A stretch of DNA of 54,392 nt, taken from assembly GCA_903970475.1 (NCBI GenBank), contig CAJCIQ010000026.1, forward strand, positions 1-54,392. Direction: 5' to 3'. Both the position numbers and the translations under genes were made by a program. This document shows, in pieces, positions 18,365 to 26,650 of this stretch. The stretch comes from Beijerinckiaceae bacterium. Its GTDB lineage: Bacteria > Bacteroidota > Bacteroidia > Chitinophagales > Chitinophagaceae. The notes under the pieces were generated by a model that was given only the letters and a program-made list of their open reading frames with translations, was not told the origin of the DNA and searched no databases. Positions within the stretch are counted from its first letter, which is position 1. Every line of letters starts with the position of its first letter.

Positions 18365-18556
18365 ATGCAAGGAACAGTTAAGTTTTTCAATGAATCCAAA
18401 GGATTCGGTTTCATTACCCCGTCAAACGGTGGTCAGGACATTTTCGTTCACGCTTCTGGTCTCCAGGGTATCGAAATCCGTGATAAGGACAATGTTTCTT
18501 ATGACGTTGAAAATGGCAAAAAAGGACTAAATGCAGTTAACGTAAAAGTTATCTAA
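18365..18556 (+). CDS. Cold-shock protein (CspA family)
   Basis: 63 aa, standard CspA length. It has both RNA-binding motifs: GFGFITP (RNP1) and DIFVHASGL (RNP2). It acts as a cytoplasmic single-stranded RNA/DNA chaperone. The region from 18153 to the start is AT-rich and gene-free, consistent with the long leaders of csp genes. A strong terminator follows at 18581, so it is probably monocistronic. Confidence 0.95.
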   Translation: MQGTVKFFNESKGFGFITPSNGGQDIFVHASGLQGIEIRDKDNVSYDVENGKKGLNAVNVKVI

Positions 18557-18580
18557 ATTTTATACTTCTTAATCATTCAT

Positions 18581-18609
18581 AGGGGGTGCCACCGGCATCC
18601 CCTATTTTT
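18581..18609 (+). terminator. Intrinsic terminator of the cold-shock gene
   Basis: AGGGGGTGCC (18581-18590), loop ACC, GGCATCCCCT (18594-18603) pair over 10 bp with one G-U, followed by ATTTTTA. It lies 25 bp after the csp stop. Confidence 0.85.
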
Positions 18610-18743
18610 ATGCACCTACTACTCATATGCGAAGGAAATATGGCCATTGTGTCCTTATGATAGCGATGCTGATCCCGGTATCCTCCAGGTAACAAGCGTC
18701 AAGAATGTAAATACGGCTCCCTAGCTTTGACATCAAAATACCA

Positions 18744-19268
18744 ATGATGAGCAATTTAATCAAAAAAGGGGCGGGCATTTTAAAGGTGTGGATAGCCATG
18801 ATCAGCCTGTCCACATTTATTCCAATCCATAGTTCCGCACAAAACAGCACCCCTGTTGTAGCGACAGAGAACCATGTAGGCCTTTCTGTAAAGAACCTGG
18901 ACACAGAAAAGCAATGGTACGAAAAAGTGTTTGGGATGCAGGAAGAACAACACTTCGAACTTCCGAAATACAATGTGCGTACCGTATTGCTGAGGTCCCC
19001 CAACGGCCTTGGCATGGAGCTAATTGAAGTTAAAGGCGCGGCAAGAAAACGGGATTATAAAAATGCGTTGGATGCCGCATCAGATCTTGGCTACGGCCAT
19101 TGGGCAATTGTAGTAAGCAACCTTCAACAAGCCTACAGCCAGCTTGTCGCAGCAGGCGCGGCAAGTGTTTCGGCCCCTGCCCCTGCCGTTCAGGCAGGCG
19201 GATCCTTTGCCTATGTAAAAGATCCGGAAGGCAACCTGATCGAGATCATGCAGGTTCCTGGAAAATAA
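18744..19268 (+). CDS. Exported VOC (glyoxalase/bleomycin-resistance fold) protein
   Basis: 174 aa with a signal peptide ending near SSAQNST, so probably periplasmic. The VOC domain follows: VGLSVKNLDTEKQWYEKVFG (first beta-alpha unit) and DPEGNLIEIMQVPGK (last strand, with a metal-ligand-position Glu). The middle His and Glu positions (GHWAIVV, GMELIEV) suggest a metal site. Substrate unknown. It is convergent with the HxlR gene, 4 bp between the stops. A broken relative, also with a signal peptide, lies at 20054-20406. Confidence 0.8.
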   Translation: MMSNLIKKGAGILKVWIAMISLSTFIPIHSSAQNSTPVVATENHVGLSVKNLDTEKQWYEKVFGMQEEQHFELPKYNVRTVLLRSPNGLGMELIEVKGAARKRDYKNALDAASDLGYGHWAIVVSNLQQAYSQLVAAGAASVSAPAPAVQAGGSFAYVKDPEGNLIEIMQVPGK

Positions 19269-19272
19269 CCAT

Positions 19273-19626
19273 TCAGCAAGTTGCGCTTTTCCCGGCGACT
19301 TTGCGGCGGTGATTCCGACCCCAGTTGATCATTTCATCTACTAAAGCGGTAAGCGTAAATGCATATGCCGTAAGTGAGTAAGTAATGCTTAACGGATAGG
19401 TGACATCGGCGTTACGAATGATCAGGCTATGCGCTTCAAGGTCTTTGAGCTCTTTGGACAGCACTTTAGTCGTAATGGTTGATATGCTCCGCTGAATGTC
19501 GCTGAAACGAGTTGCGCCCGCATACATTGCCATCAGAACGGGAAGTTTCCACTTCCCGCTGATGGTGAATAAAGTGTCCTGTAAATATTTGATTTTTTCG
19601 GGAATCGAAAGCTCCTTATTAGCCAT
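19273..19626 (-). CDS. HxlR-family winged-helix regulator
   Basis: 117 aa. The HxlR signature is complete: SGKWKLPVLMAMYAGATRFSDIQRSI then STKVLSKELKDLEAHSLI; the wing region is YPLSITYSLTAYAFTLTALV. It lacks the very N-terminal redox-active Cys seen in some HxlR proteins. It sits 50 bp after a SnoaL-like gene on the same strand. An AAGAT-N7-ATCTT repeat (19650-19666) precedes its start and could be an operator. A second HxlR gene at 25118 bounds the other end of the same cluster. Confidence 0.9.
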   Translation of the reverse strand: MANKELSIPEKIKYLQDTLFTISGKWKLPVLMAMYAGATRFSDIQRSISTITTKVLSKELKDLEAHSLIIRNADVTYPLSITYSLTAYAFTLTALVDEMINWGRNHRRKVAGKSATC

Positions 19627-19676
19627 AATTTTTTTAGCCCCTCATAGTTAAGATAAAAATAATCTTGAAGGAACGG

Positions 19677-20057
19677 TCACTTCGTAGCACCATCGACAAA
19701 GACCAATATGGAAGTGATCAGACTGTCTGCTATCGTAATGATATCTTCCCCACTAACGGTATCCGGCTTCGAAGGCGGACCAAACTTCCAACAAAGAATT
19801 GCCATATTGTGGTCCGTTTCTATTGGTTTTGCCACCTCAAACTGAAATCCAGGGTTGTTTTTTAACAGGCCGCCGATAAAATCGCTAACCTCCTCCTGGC
19901 CGCTTAAAATTACACCGGGGTCAATGACGCGGATATTGTCCGAATAAACCTGCCTAGCTAATGCCAGGCGTTTTTCATCATCAATTTCCGCCCATACGCG
20001 CAGATGAGCCTTTACCATCGCTATGGCTTCCCTGTTCAACAATTCATTGCTTTTCAT
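19677..20057 (-). CDS. SnoaL/NTF2-like protein
   Basis: 126 aa NTF2-fold protein: AIAMVKAHLRVWAEIDDEKR helix, SDNIRVIDPGVILSGQEEVS, then late strands NMAILCWKFGPP. Such proteins are small cone-shaped enzymes or ligand binders that act on hydrophobic or polyketide-like compounds. Its start codon overlaps the stop of the broken VOC reading frame. First of four intact SnoaL-like genes in 5.4 kb. Substrate unknown. Confidence 0.7.
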   Translation of the reverse strand: MKSNELLNREAIAMVKAHLRVWAEIDDEKRLALARQVYSDNIRVIDPGVILSGQEEVSDFIGGLLKNNPGFQFEVAKPIETDHNMAILCWKFGPPSKPDTVSGEDIITIADSLITSILVFVDGATK

Positions 20058-20406
20058 GGTGTGCTATTTTTTATCCTGTTTACTCTTCGGTGACCACAAT
20101 TTAAACTTCGGTATTCGAAAAGCCCGAGGTTGCTGCCATTGCCCGTCTCCAGCATAGCGATACGGGTGATCTCTGCTGACTGGCGGATATTAAACACCTT
20201 ACATCGGTAAAGAATTGCACGGCCTGATCCAGAACAGGAACGTTGAACCCTACATGGTCCAAACCGACAAGATCAGGTATTTGCGCCGATGCCGGTAAGC
20301 TGCCCACTAAGCAAAACAAAACAATGGTCGCTATGGTTGCCATTGTCTGCCGGATGGCTTTTATGCCTACAGTGGACAATATGATCTTCATTTTATGCAT
20401 GGTCAT
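20054..20406 (-). pseudogene. Exported VOC-family protein, frameshifted and truncated
   Basis: A signal peptide (TIVLFCLVGSLPASAQ) leads into the first VOC unit, LVGLDHVGFNVPVLDQAVQF with FTDV. A frame change follows: the next VOC segment, KVFNIRQSAEITRIAMLETG and GNGSNLGLFEY, lies in another frame and runs to a stop at 20054. The second half of the domain (about 80 residues) is missing, and the remnant runs straight into the start of the next SnoaL gene. The intact relative at 18744 shows the expected length. Confidence 0.68.
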
Positions 20407-20498
20407 TTTAATTTTAACTGAATGCCTGATTGATCAGGTGAGCGGCTGCCGTCATAAGGTATTTAGGAATCAGGCCACCGCCAAGAGGCATTTGTTTG

Positions 20499-20837
20499 CT
20501 ATTGAATCAAGTCCGCTTCTACAAAAGCTATTTTACCGTCTTTAAAAATGAAATTAAATGTTCCCCCCAGTTTCCCTCCAGGAAATTCACCTGTAAATTC
20601 AACCTCAATACGAGCAGAATCGTCGTTGATAATATCCAGATTCACCAAGCGTGTTTGCGTCTTGTATCCAATAAAATATGTCTCAAAATATCTCCGAATA
20701 CCAGCATGCCCCACAAACTTCTGCCCAACGGAGGGGTCATCAAGTACCGCATCTTTATGATACATGTCTACATACCCATCGGTATCATAGGCATCGCTGA
20801 AGGCGAGCCATTCGCTTATGAATTCTTTTATGTCCAT
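20499..20837 (-). CDS. SnoaL/NTF2-like protein
   Basis: 112 aa. The first helix (IKEFISEWLAFSDAYDTDGY), YHKDAVLDDPSVGQKFVGHA with GIRRYFETYF, and the final strands FIFKDGKIAFVEADLIQ are typical of the polyketide cyclase-like SnoaL group. It follows the GMC oxidoreductase gene by 49 bp on the same strand, so it may act on the same small molecule or on its product. No catalytic assignment can be made. Confidence 0.75.
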   Translation of the reverse strand: MDIKEFISEWLAFSDAYDTDGYVDMYHKDAVLDDPSVGQKFVGHAGIRRYFETYFIGYKTQTRLVNLDIINDDSARIEVEFTGEFPGGKLGGTFNFIFKDGKIAFVEADLIQ

Positions 20838-20886
20838 GTGGCGTTTAATTTAATGTTTGTTTAACCCGTTTCGGAAGATACCGAAC

Positions 20887-22464
20887 TTAGTGCCGGTGAT
20901 CAACCGCTTGTCCAAGTATAAAATCGGAGGCTCGCTCTGCCATCGCCATCACTGCCGCCTGGGGATGTGCAGATACGAGGGAAGGAAGCACACTAATGTC
21001 TACAATGCGAAGCCCTTCAATACCGTTAACCCGAAGTTGCGGATCAACCACAGCCTTTTCATCAAGCCCCATGCGACATCCACCAGCCATGTGTGCAAAC
21101 GTCTCCGTATTGGCTCTCAACCATGTATACAGCTCTTTATCATTCATATCACTCCGCAGTGTACCATCAGAGCCTGCTACCTGACGGAGATTGGTCGTGT
21201 CAAGTCCTGAAACCCATTGCTTCATTGGTTCGGTATTAATGATGTCAAGCGTTTCACGAACACCCATTGCCAGTCGGCGCATGTCACTTTCTGCGGAAAA
21301 TATCCTGGGGTCAAGCAAGGGCTGGTCCAACGGATCAGCGCTTTTGAGTCTGATGGTGCCTCGAGACATAGGTCTGACCAAGCCGACCCGCATCGCAACA
21401 CCACCGAGAAATTGCCCATTCCTGAGCGCGCGAACATTACATAGCGATTCAAGATCGGCACCAATCCAGTCTGGCTCTGACCGGAAGAAAACAGCAGCAT
21501 CAAATACATAGTCAGTGAGCGGCACCTCTTTTGCCGTATTGTATTGAAATCCAACAGAGGCATGATCGTGGAAGTTCTCTCCTACTCCCTCCAGCGCATG
21601 GCGAACCTCGATACCGACTTCACGAAGATGTTTTTCAGGACCAATTCCGGAAAGCATGAGTAACTTTGGTGTTTCAACACAACTGGCGGCGAGTACTACC
21701 TCTTTATTAGCCAGCACATCAATGGATACGCCATTTTTCACCACGGTGACACCCACACAATGAGTTTCTTTGAAGTTGAGTTTAATCGTACGCGTATCAG
21801 ACCATACCTCCAGGTTGCTTCGTAGGAGTACCGGATTCAGATAAGCTTCCTTCGCGCCAAACCGACGTCCATCATGAATGTTCGCTGTAATTGTCCCTGC
21901 TCCCGCCAATCCTTCAGGCCCGCTGAAATCAATCAGGCGACGATGCCCACGAGATACAGCAGCGGATACGAAATCAAGTGCCGCAGGATTCACGCCATGT
22001 TCAGCTCTGTTTTCCAGGTACAATAATCCTGAATCGCCCAGATGAGGTGCATTCTTATCCGTATACCTTTCTACCCGCCGAAAATAGGGCTCAAGGTTTG
22101 CATAGCTCCATCCGGGTGCACCCGCTTGCGCCCATGCGTCAAAGTCAGACGAGTGCCCTCTTGTCCACATCATTCCATTCATCGAGGAAGACCCTCCAAC
22201 CATGTAACCATGTGGCATAAGAAGGGATCGTCCATTTAATTCAGATTGAGGAACGCTCATATACTTCCAATCCACGTCGCTAGCCATCAACTGAGGTGCT
22301 AAAACCGGAATGAAGGACTTGTCCGGAGCATCCATATGTCCTGCTTCAATCAGGAGTACAGTAGCATCTTTGCTAAGCCTGTTGGCAAGAATACACCCTG
22401 CCGAGCCTGCACCAACAATAATATAATCATATTCATTTATTGCAGAAATTCCATTGGTTTTCAT
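20887..22464 (-). CDS. GMC-family FAD-dependent oxidoreductase
   Basis: 525 aa. N-terminal YDYIIVGAGSAGCILANRLS is the FAD-binding dinucleotide fold. GGSSSMNGMMWTRGHSSDFD is GMC signature 1 and AASCVETPKLLMLSGIGPEK signature 2. The C-terminal block AGGCRMGLDEKAVVDPQLRV with HPQAAVMAMAERASD completes the family; ETFAHMAGG supplies the catalytic His. It oxidises an alcohol of unknown identity (choline dehydrogenase/alcohol oxidase-like). It has no signal peptide. SnoaL-like genes lie immediately on both sides, and the SDR is two genes upstream, implying one oxidative pathway. Confidence 0.9.
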   Translation of the reverse strand: MKTNGISAINEYDYIIVGAGSAGCILANRLSKDATVLLIEAGHMDAPDKSFIPVLAPQLMASDVDWKYMSVPQSELNGRSLLMPHGYMVGGSSSMNGMMWTRGHSSDFDAWAQAGAPGWSYANLEPYFRRVERYTDKNAPHLGDSGLLYLENRAEHGVNPAALDFVSAAVSRGHRRLIDFSGPEGLAGAGTITANIHDGRRFGAKEAYLNPVLLRSNLEVWSDTRTIKLNFKETHCVGVTVVKNGVSIDVLANKEVVLAASCVETPKLLMLSGIGPEKHLREVGIEVRHALEGVGENFHDHASVGFQYNTAKEVPLTDYVFDAAVFFRSEPDWIGADLESLCNVRALRNGQFLGGVAMRVGLVRPMSRGTIRLKSADPLDQPLLDPRIFSAESDMRRLAMGVRETLDIINTEPMKQWVSGLDTTNLRQVAGSDGTLRSDMNDKELYTWLRANTETFAHMAGGCRMGLDEKAVVDPQLRVNGIEGLRIVDISVLPSLVSAHPQAAVMAMAERASDFILGQAVDHRH

Positions 22465-22479
22465 ATGTATAATATTTGA

Positions 22480-22896
22480 TTATTTAAACGCCTTTTCAAT
22501 CTGATGAGAATCTTCCAGCATCAGGAACTTAGTGATGAGCCCATTTGTAACAGAGAATCGCATAACAAAAGGCTCCTTAAACTTTTTCCCTGTAGCCTTT
22601 ACCCTCCTGCCGGCTTTTCCAAAGACAGCAGCCTCTGTCCCGTCGATAAAGACATGATCCATTTCAAAATCATCTTCGGCTATTTGGTGGGCTTCTATCA
22701 GTTGCCTTAAAGCATTGATTACCTCCCGCCTGCCGTTTTTCTTGCCTGTCCAGGGCATGTAAGGAGATTCGGCGATATAAAACGCTGCATCGTCAGCAAA
22801 GTACCTGGCGATCGCCTCTGGGTCATTCTTAGCTGAACCCTCGAAAAAGCCATTCAATACACGTTGGGTCTCCAGACCCTCGTTTGATAATTCCAT
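22480..22896 (-). CDS. SnoaL/NTF2-like protein (limonene-epoxide-hydrolase-like)
   Basis: 138 aa. TQRVLNGFFEGSAKNDPEAI, ARYFADDAAFYIAESPYMPW and REVINALRQLIEAHQI follow the SnoaL/limonene-1,2-epoxide hydrolase pattern, with late strands VTNGLITKFLMLEDSHQI. It lies 15 bp upstream of the GMC gene and 29 bp downstream of the SDR gene, so it is in the same operon. Epoxide hydrolase activity is possible but not shown. Confidence 0.75.
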   Translation of the reverse strand: MELSNEGLETQRVLNGFFEGSAKNDPEAIARYFADDAAFYIAESPYMPWTGKKNGRREVINALRQLIEAHQIAEDDFEMDHVFIDGTEAAVFGKAGRRVKATGKKFKEPFVMRFSVTNGLITKFLMLEDSHQIEKAFK

Positions 22897-22925
22897 TTTT
22901 ATTTATTTTTTGGTGAAAAGTTGCA

Positions 22926-23780
22926 TTAAATATCAAAACCATATTTAGCTACCCATTTGCGCTTGATCTTGGCCCTGGCGGAAATGAACTCCTCGTCAGT
23001 CCCCTCTGCTACAGCATCCAGCGGGTAACGAAGCGGGCGGGAGCCTTTTTGCATATCCACCAGCTTTTTGATCCCGTCAGCTATCGTCTGCGGGTCCATA
23101 TTGAATTCCTTCATTTTTCCAAATAGCGCATTGGCCAGACCGGCCATTCGTTTTTCCGCATCAGGATACGCAGCCGTGATTTCCGGTTTGTCTGCACTAT
23201 AGCCACCTTTATCGGCCATACCGGTTGGATATACACCACAGGGAATCGAAACACTTTCGATACCAAAATCACGTAATTCCGAGTCGATGCCTTCGATCAA
23301 CGTTTCCATAGCGAATTTGGATGACAGATAGGGAATCATGTAAGGCAGGGAAAAGCCGCTTGCGCCGGTTGAAAGATTGATGATCAGTCCGCATTTAGCC
23401 GCCCGCATGGCCGGCAAGACCGAGAAATAGGTGCGTAGTACACCATAGAAGTTTGTTTCAAACATCGCCCTGTATTTATCGAGCGAATGTGCCTCGGCGA
23501 CACCGAAACCGGTAATAGCTGCATTATTTACCAATACGTCAATTTTGCCGTACCGATTCAGCGTCTTATCGAAAGCCTCCTTTACAGATTCGTCACTGGT
23601 AACATCCATATCCACGACCTCGATGTTATCCACCTGTGAGAGCTCCCGCGCCGCCCCGGCGTTCCTGCCTTTCGTTTCCCGCATGGTGGCGATAATGCAA
23701 TGGCCATCGGCCGCAAGCGTGGTTGCCGTTAATTTGCCAAACCCTGAGCTGGCGCCCGTAATTAAAATTACCTTTGACAT
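22926..23780 (-). CDS. Short-chain dehydrogenase/reductase (SDR)
   Basis: 284 aa classical SDR. ITGASSGFGKLTATTLAADG is the cofactor-binding TGxxxGxG motif, VLVNNAAITGFG the NAG-like motif, LIINLSTGASGFSL carries the catalytic Ser, and YLSSKFAMETL the Tyr-x-x-x-Lys. It oxidises or reduces a carbonyl/alcohol with NAD(P). The upstream gap to the Crp/Fnr gene holds a perfect TTGAT-N4-ATCAA site, suggesting direct control by that regulator. Confidence 0.9.
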   Translation of the reverse strand: MSKVILITGASSGFGKLTATTLAADGHCIIATMRETKGRNAGAARELSQVDNIEVVDMDVTSDESVKEAFDKTLNRYGKIDVLVNNAAITGFGVAEAHSLDKYRAMFETNFYGVLRTYFSVLPAMRAAKCGLIINLSTGASGFSLPYMIPYLSSKFAMETLIEGIDSELRDFGIESVSIPCGVYPTGMADKGGYSADKPEITAAYPDAEKRMAGLANALFGKMKEFNMDPQTIADGIKKLVDMQKGSRPLRYPLDAVAEGTDEEFISARAKIKRKWVAKYGFDI

Positions 23781-23848
23781 GACTGATAAATTTCACACAA
23801 AGCTCAGTCATGCCGATCGGAGGAAAATTGACATTTGATTCAAAAACG

Positions 23849-23864
23849 CTTGATAAATATCAAG
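23849..23864. promoter_or_regulatory. Perfect Crp/Fnr-type palindrome upstream of the SDR gene
   Basis: CTTGAT-AAAT-ATCAAG, a perfect 6 bp inverted repeat with the TTGAT-N4-ATCAA spacing known for Fnr/Crp-superfamily operators. It lies 69 bp upstream of the SDR start and 16 bp after the stop of the adjacent Crp/Fnr gene. A related half, TTGACATTTGATTC, is at 23828. Confidence 0.55.
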
Positions 23865-23879
23865 AGGATCAGGGCGGGC

Positions 23880-24458
23880 TTATTTGGTTGAGATGTCCTT
23901 TCGCACCCGGCTTAATGTTTCGGGCGTAATACCCAGGTAGGAGGCCACCATATGCCGGGGGGCACGGTTAGCGAGGTTTGGGAAAGACCTTAAAAAGTGC
24001 TTGTACTTCTCTTCGGCAGTGGACTGGAAAGTATTATTGATGCGATCATGCGTCGCATTAAGACTTCGCTGCAATATAAGGTTAACCATGTCTTTGAAAG
24101 GCGCAATGCGTTCACATATCATCTCGAAGTTTGCTTTGCTGATCAGCAGTGCAGTGGAATTCTCTACCGCCTCAATAAAATATTTAGAGGGGGTTCCCTC
24201 CATCAAGCTTTTTCTGTCGGCTATCCACCAGTTCTCCGTAGCAAAATAAACCGTACGATCGATACCCTTGTCATCAACGCTGTATTTTCTTAAAAGTCCT
24301 TCACATACAAAAGCATTGAAACTGCACACTTCCCCTTCCGCAAGGAGAAACTGGTGTTTGCGCAGTTTTTTGGTGATACTCACCGATTCTATAAGCTGAA
24401 AGTCTTCTTCTGAAAGGTTTGTTTTGTCATCCAGGTATTTTCTGAATTGGTCGAACAT
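23880..24458 (-). CDS. Crp/Fnr-family transcriptional regulator
   Basis: 192 aa from the ATG at 24458 (MFDQFRKYLDDKTNLSEEDF), the usual start of this Bacteroidota subgroup; an upstream start at 24506 adds an atypical hydrophobic stretch. Cyclic-nucleotide-binding-like beta-roll (LAEGEVCSFNAFVCEGLLRK, YFIEAVENSTALLI) and C-terminal HTH (HMVASYLGITPETLSRVRKD). No Cys cluster for an Fe-S centre. The related gene at 48170 has the same architecture and is also followed by a gene with a palindrome in front. Confidence 0.88.
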   Translation of the reverse strand: MFDQFRKYLDDKTNLSEEDFQLIESVSITKKLRKHQFLLAEGEVCSFNAFVCEGLLRKYSVDDKGIDRTVYFATENWWIADRKSLMEGTPSKYFIEAVENSTALLISKANFEMICERIAPFKDMVNLILQRSLNATHDRINNTFQSTAEEKYKHFLRSFPNLANRAPRHMVASYLGITPETLSRVRKDISTK

Positions 24459-24530
24459 ATAACCAAAAATACAAAAGCTTTGCTTATAAAAAGGCAACGG
24501 TATCACAGGTTATCGACCGAAAGCCGATTA

Positions 24531-25034
24531 TTATGCAATAGGCATAGGTGCGGTGTGGTGCATATCCATGAAGTGAATAACCAATCTCCTCATGCGGATT
24601 CTCCAGCCCTTGCCGGTACGCACCAATTCATCTTCAAATGCGCCGGCTACATATAACGAATAGGCAGGTACATTTTTAATTACTTTTCCTTTGTGGGTTG
24701 CCCAAAGATCAACCCTTGATTTTGCGGTATCACCATCGATCGTTACTACCGGGTTACCTACCAAGTGCTGCCAGTTGGTAAAGGGGCCGGTCATATTACC
24801 CTCCTTTGTGCCATCGCCGCGCATGATCCTGATCATTTCCGGGTAGGAGATCGGAGAAGGAGAGCCTGCTGCGCTGTACTCAAGCTTTGCGTCCGGGGTA
24901 AATACATCCTTCCATACGTCGGCTACGCGGTTATCGGTACCCTGGTGTAAATCCTGTCCGAACGAATATTTGGTAATTACATCCTGGATGTCGAATCTGT
25001 CCAGTACATATTGTACTTTTTGTTCTGTGCTCAT
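24531..25034 (-). CDS. SnoaL-like (NTF2-fold) protein
   Basis: 167 aa from the ATG at 25034 (MSTEQKVQYVLDRFDIQDVI); the frame extends to 25067. DIQDVITKYSFGQDLHQGTD and FTPDAKLEYSAAGSPSPISY are typical of SnoaL_4-type proteins, and the late strand (WRIRMRRLVIHFMDMHHTAP) is clear. Divergent from the HxlR gene across a GTATAC-rich operator, so it is the likely main target of that regulator. Confidence 0.78.
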   Translation of the reverse strand: MSTEQKVQYVLDRFDIQDVITKYSFGQDLHQGTDNRVADVWKDVFTPDAKLEYSAAGSPSPISYPEMIRIMRGDGTKEGNMTGPFTNWQHLVGNPVVTIDGDTAKSRVDLWATHKGKVIKNVPAYSLYVAGAFEDELVRTGKGWRIRMRRLVIHFMDMHHTAPMPIA

Positions 25035-25072
25035 GTGATTTAATTTATGGGTGCAAAACTCCGTCAATTCTG

Positions 25073-25106
25073 GTATACATTTTATGACAGTATACTTTTG
25101 TATACT
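25073..25106. promoter_or_regulatory. Triple GTATAC operator between HxlR and SnoaL-like genes
   Basis: AGTATAC-TTTT-GTATACT (25089-25106) is a perfect 7 bp inverted repeat; a third GTATAC lies at 25073-25078. An exact -7 box, TACATTTG (25106-25113), overlaps the right end of the repeat and sits 4 bp before the HxlR start codon. A bound dimer would block that promoter. HxlR proteins commonly autoregulate in such divergent arrangements. Confidence 0.6.
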
Positions 25107-25117
25107 ACATTTGTATC

Positions 25118-25471
25118 ATGTCTACCATATGTGATAAAGCTTACAGCGAGAAGGACATGCTGTATGTGCAGGATGCCCTGTACGTGCTCGGCGGTAAATG
25201 GAAATTGCTGGTCATCCTGGCCCTGTCCAACGGTGCTAAACGGTTCATGGAAATTCAACGGAGCATTCCAAGGATCACCACAAGAATGCTGAGCAAGGAA
25301 TTGAAGGAATTGGAAACGAATAAGCTGATCAAACGGGTTATACACGATGAAAAAGCTGTTTGGGTTGAATATTCTTTTACCGATTACAGCAAGGCCCTTG
25401 CTCCTTTGATCGAAGAAATGATCAAGTGGACGAAAGCCCATCGCCGGGAAATTTTTGAAAAGGTGGCCTAG
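25118..25471 (+). CDS. HxlR-family winged-helix regulator
   Basis: 117 aa. Full HxlR pattern: YVLGGKWKLLVILALSNGAK, RFMEIQRSIPRITTRMLSKE, LKELETNKLIKRVIHDEKAV and YSFTDYSKALAPLIEEMIKW. An N-terminal Cys (residue 5, MSTICDKAYSEKD) is present, as in redox- or electrophile-sensing members, unlike the paralogue at 19273. It is divergent from a SnoaL-like gene, and the operator overlaps its own -7 box. Confidence 0.92.
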   Translation: MSTICDKAYSEKDMLYVQDALYVLGGKWKLLVILALSNGAKRFMEIQRSIPRITTRMLSKELKELETNKLIKRVIHDEKAVWVEYSFTDYSKALAPLIEEMIKWTKAHRREIFEKVA

Positions 25472-25696
25472 TCTGCCAAAGCGCTGTCTTGACACCACCT
25501 AGGGGCGGATAATTCACCGTGGCATTTTGTCCTGCCGAACTTAAATATTGTTTTTCAGCGTCTTATAGCTATGCAATCAGGAGGAAAACCTAGCCGATAT
25601 ATTTGGAGCTAGAAATTTTGGCAATGAAACTGTCTTTTTTTCAGCGTTTGAAGGAATGGCACAAGCGTTGAAGCTCGAAAAATGAATCCAAAAAAA

Positions 25697-25702
25697 AGGA
25701 GG
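25697..25702 (+). promoter_or_regulatory. Strong Shine-Dalgarno of hsp20
   Basis: AGGAGG lies 5 bp before the ATG at 25708, within an A-rich run. A consensus Shine-Dalgarno is uncommon in Bacteroidota and fits a gene that must be translated very efficiently under stress. Confidence 0.7.
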
Positions 25703-25707
25703 ATATC

Positions 25708-26169
25708 ATGACTAACATCATCAAAAAAGCCAATGGCCGCCCGGCCGCTTTTGGAAGTGTTGTTGACCAGCTCTTCCAAACCAATTTTGATCGCCTGTTT
25801 GACGACCGTTTATGGGGATTCAAAGGGCTTTCCACTTCTGCCAGTGTGCCAGTGAACATCCGGGAAACGGACACCACCTATGAACTGGAGCTGGTTGCAC
25901 CTGGTTTGAAAAAGGAGGATTTTCATCTTAACTATTCGGACCATACCCTTACCGTATCGTTCGAACGTGGGCGTGAAGAATCCCAAAAAGAGACCGGTAA
26001 TTGGATACACAGGGAATACCTAAACCAATCCTTCACCCGGAGCTTTAGCGTGGATGAAACCGTGGACCCCGAAAGGGCTTCCGCCAGGTACGAAAACGGG
26101 GTACTCCTGGTAACCCTACCCAAAAAGGAGGAGGCAAAGCGCCTTGCCCGCACTATTCAAATTCAATAA
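25708..26169 (+). CDS. Small heat-shock protein (Hsp20/alpha-crystallin)
   Basis: 153 aa. The alpha-crystallin domain runs from ~45 to 145: VPVNIRETDTTYELELVAPG, LKKEDFHLNYSDHTLTVSF, YLNQSFTRSFSVDETVDPE, YENGVLLVTLPKKE, and a C-terminal I-x-I-like tail (RTIQIQ). It holds unfolding proteins for refolding. It stands first in a chaperone unit with groES and groEL, 161 bp upstream of groES. Confidence 0.95.
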   Translation: MTNIIKKANGRPAAFGSVVDQLFQTNFDRLFDDRLWGFKGLSTSASVPVNIRETDTTYELELVAPGLKKEDFHLNYSDHTLTVSFERGREESQKETGNWIHREYLNQSFTRSFSVDETVDPERASARYENGVLLVTLPKKEEAKRLARTIQIQ

Positions 26170-26217
26170 ATAGTAAAGCCAGGCTATTGTATCTTTTTAT
26201 GACTGTTGGCTATGGTG

Positions 26218-26247
26218 CCTGAGGGCGGCGAAAATCATCCCTCAAGG
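26218..26247 (+). terminator. Hairpin between hsp20 and groES
   Basis: CCTGAGGG (26218-26225) pairs with CCCTCAAGG (26239-26247) over 6 perfect base pairs plus two more around a bulge, followed by TCTTTACTTTT. It may attenuate read-through from hsp20 into groES. No CIRCE (HrcA) element is present here. Confidence 0.4.
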
Positions 26248-26330
26248 TCTTTACTTTTATCGTGCCTCCATCGTCCGCTGCTCAGGCCGGCCAACCTTTT
26301 CTTTAGTTATTCACCATAATTGACAGCATC

Positions 26331-26612
26331 ATGTCTACCCATGCAACTATTACTCCACTTCATGACAGGATTATCGTCGAACCCGCCCCAGCCGAAGAAA
26401 AGACGGCAGGTGGCATCATTATTCCGGATACAGCAAAGGAAAAGCCACAGCGCGGAATCGTAATCGCTGCGGGACCGGGCAAAAAAGATGAGCCAGTAAG
26501 CGTCAAGAAAGGCGACACCGTATTGTACGGAAAATATGCCGGCACAGAAATTCGTCTCGACGGTCAGGACTTGCTCATTATGCGGGAGTCTGACATCCTG
26601 GCCATTGTTTGA
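26331..26612 (+). CDS. groES: Co-chaperonin GroES
   Basis: 93 aa. [20 protein letters not shown] begins the fold, the mobile loop is [16 protein letters not shown], and the end [17 protein letters not shown] is typical. It caps the GroEL cavity. The stop lies 38 bp before the groEL start, so they form an operon. Confidence 0.97.
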   Translation: MSTHATITPLHDRIIVEPAPAEEKTAGGIIIPDTAKEKPQRGIVIAAGPGKKDEPVSVKKGDTVLYGKYAGTEIRLDGQDLLIMRESDILAIV

Positions 26613-26650
26613 ACCAACCTAAAAATGGAACAATCAAAACCCGAAAAATC

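Noticed and set aside
26170-26330. CIRCE/HrcA element before groES
   Set aside because: No TTAGCACTC-N9-GAGTGCTAA-like sequence is present; only a GC-rich hairpin.
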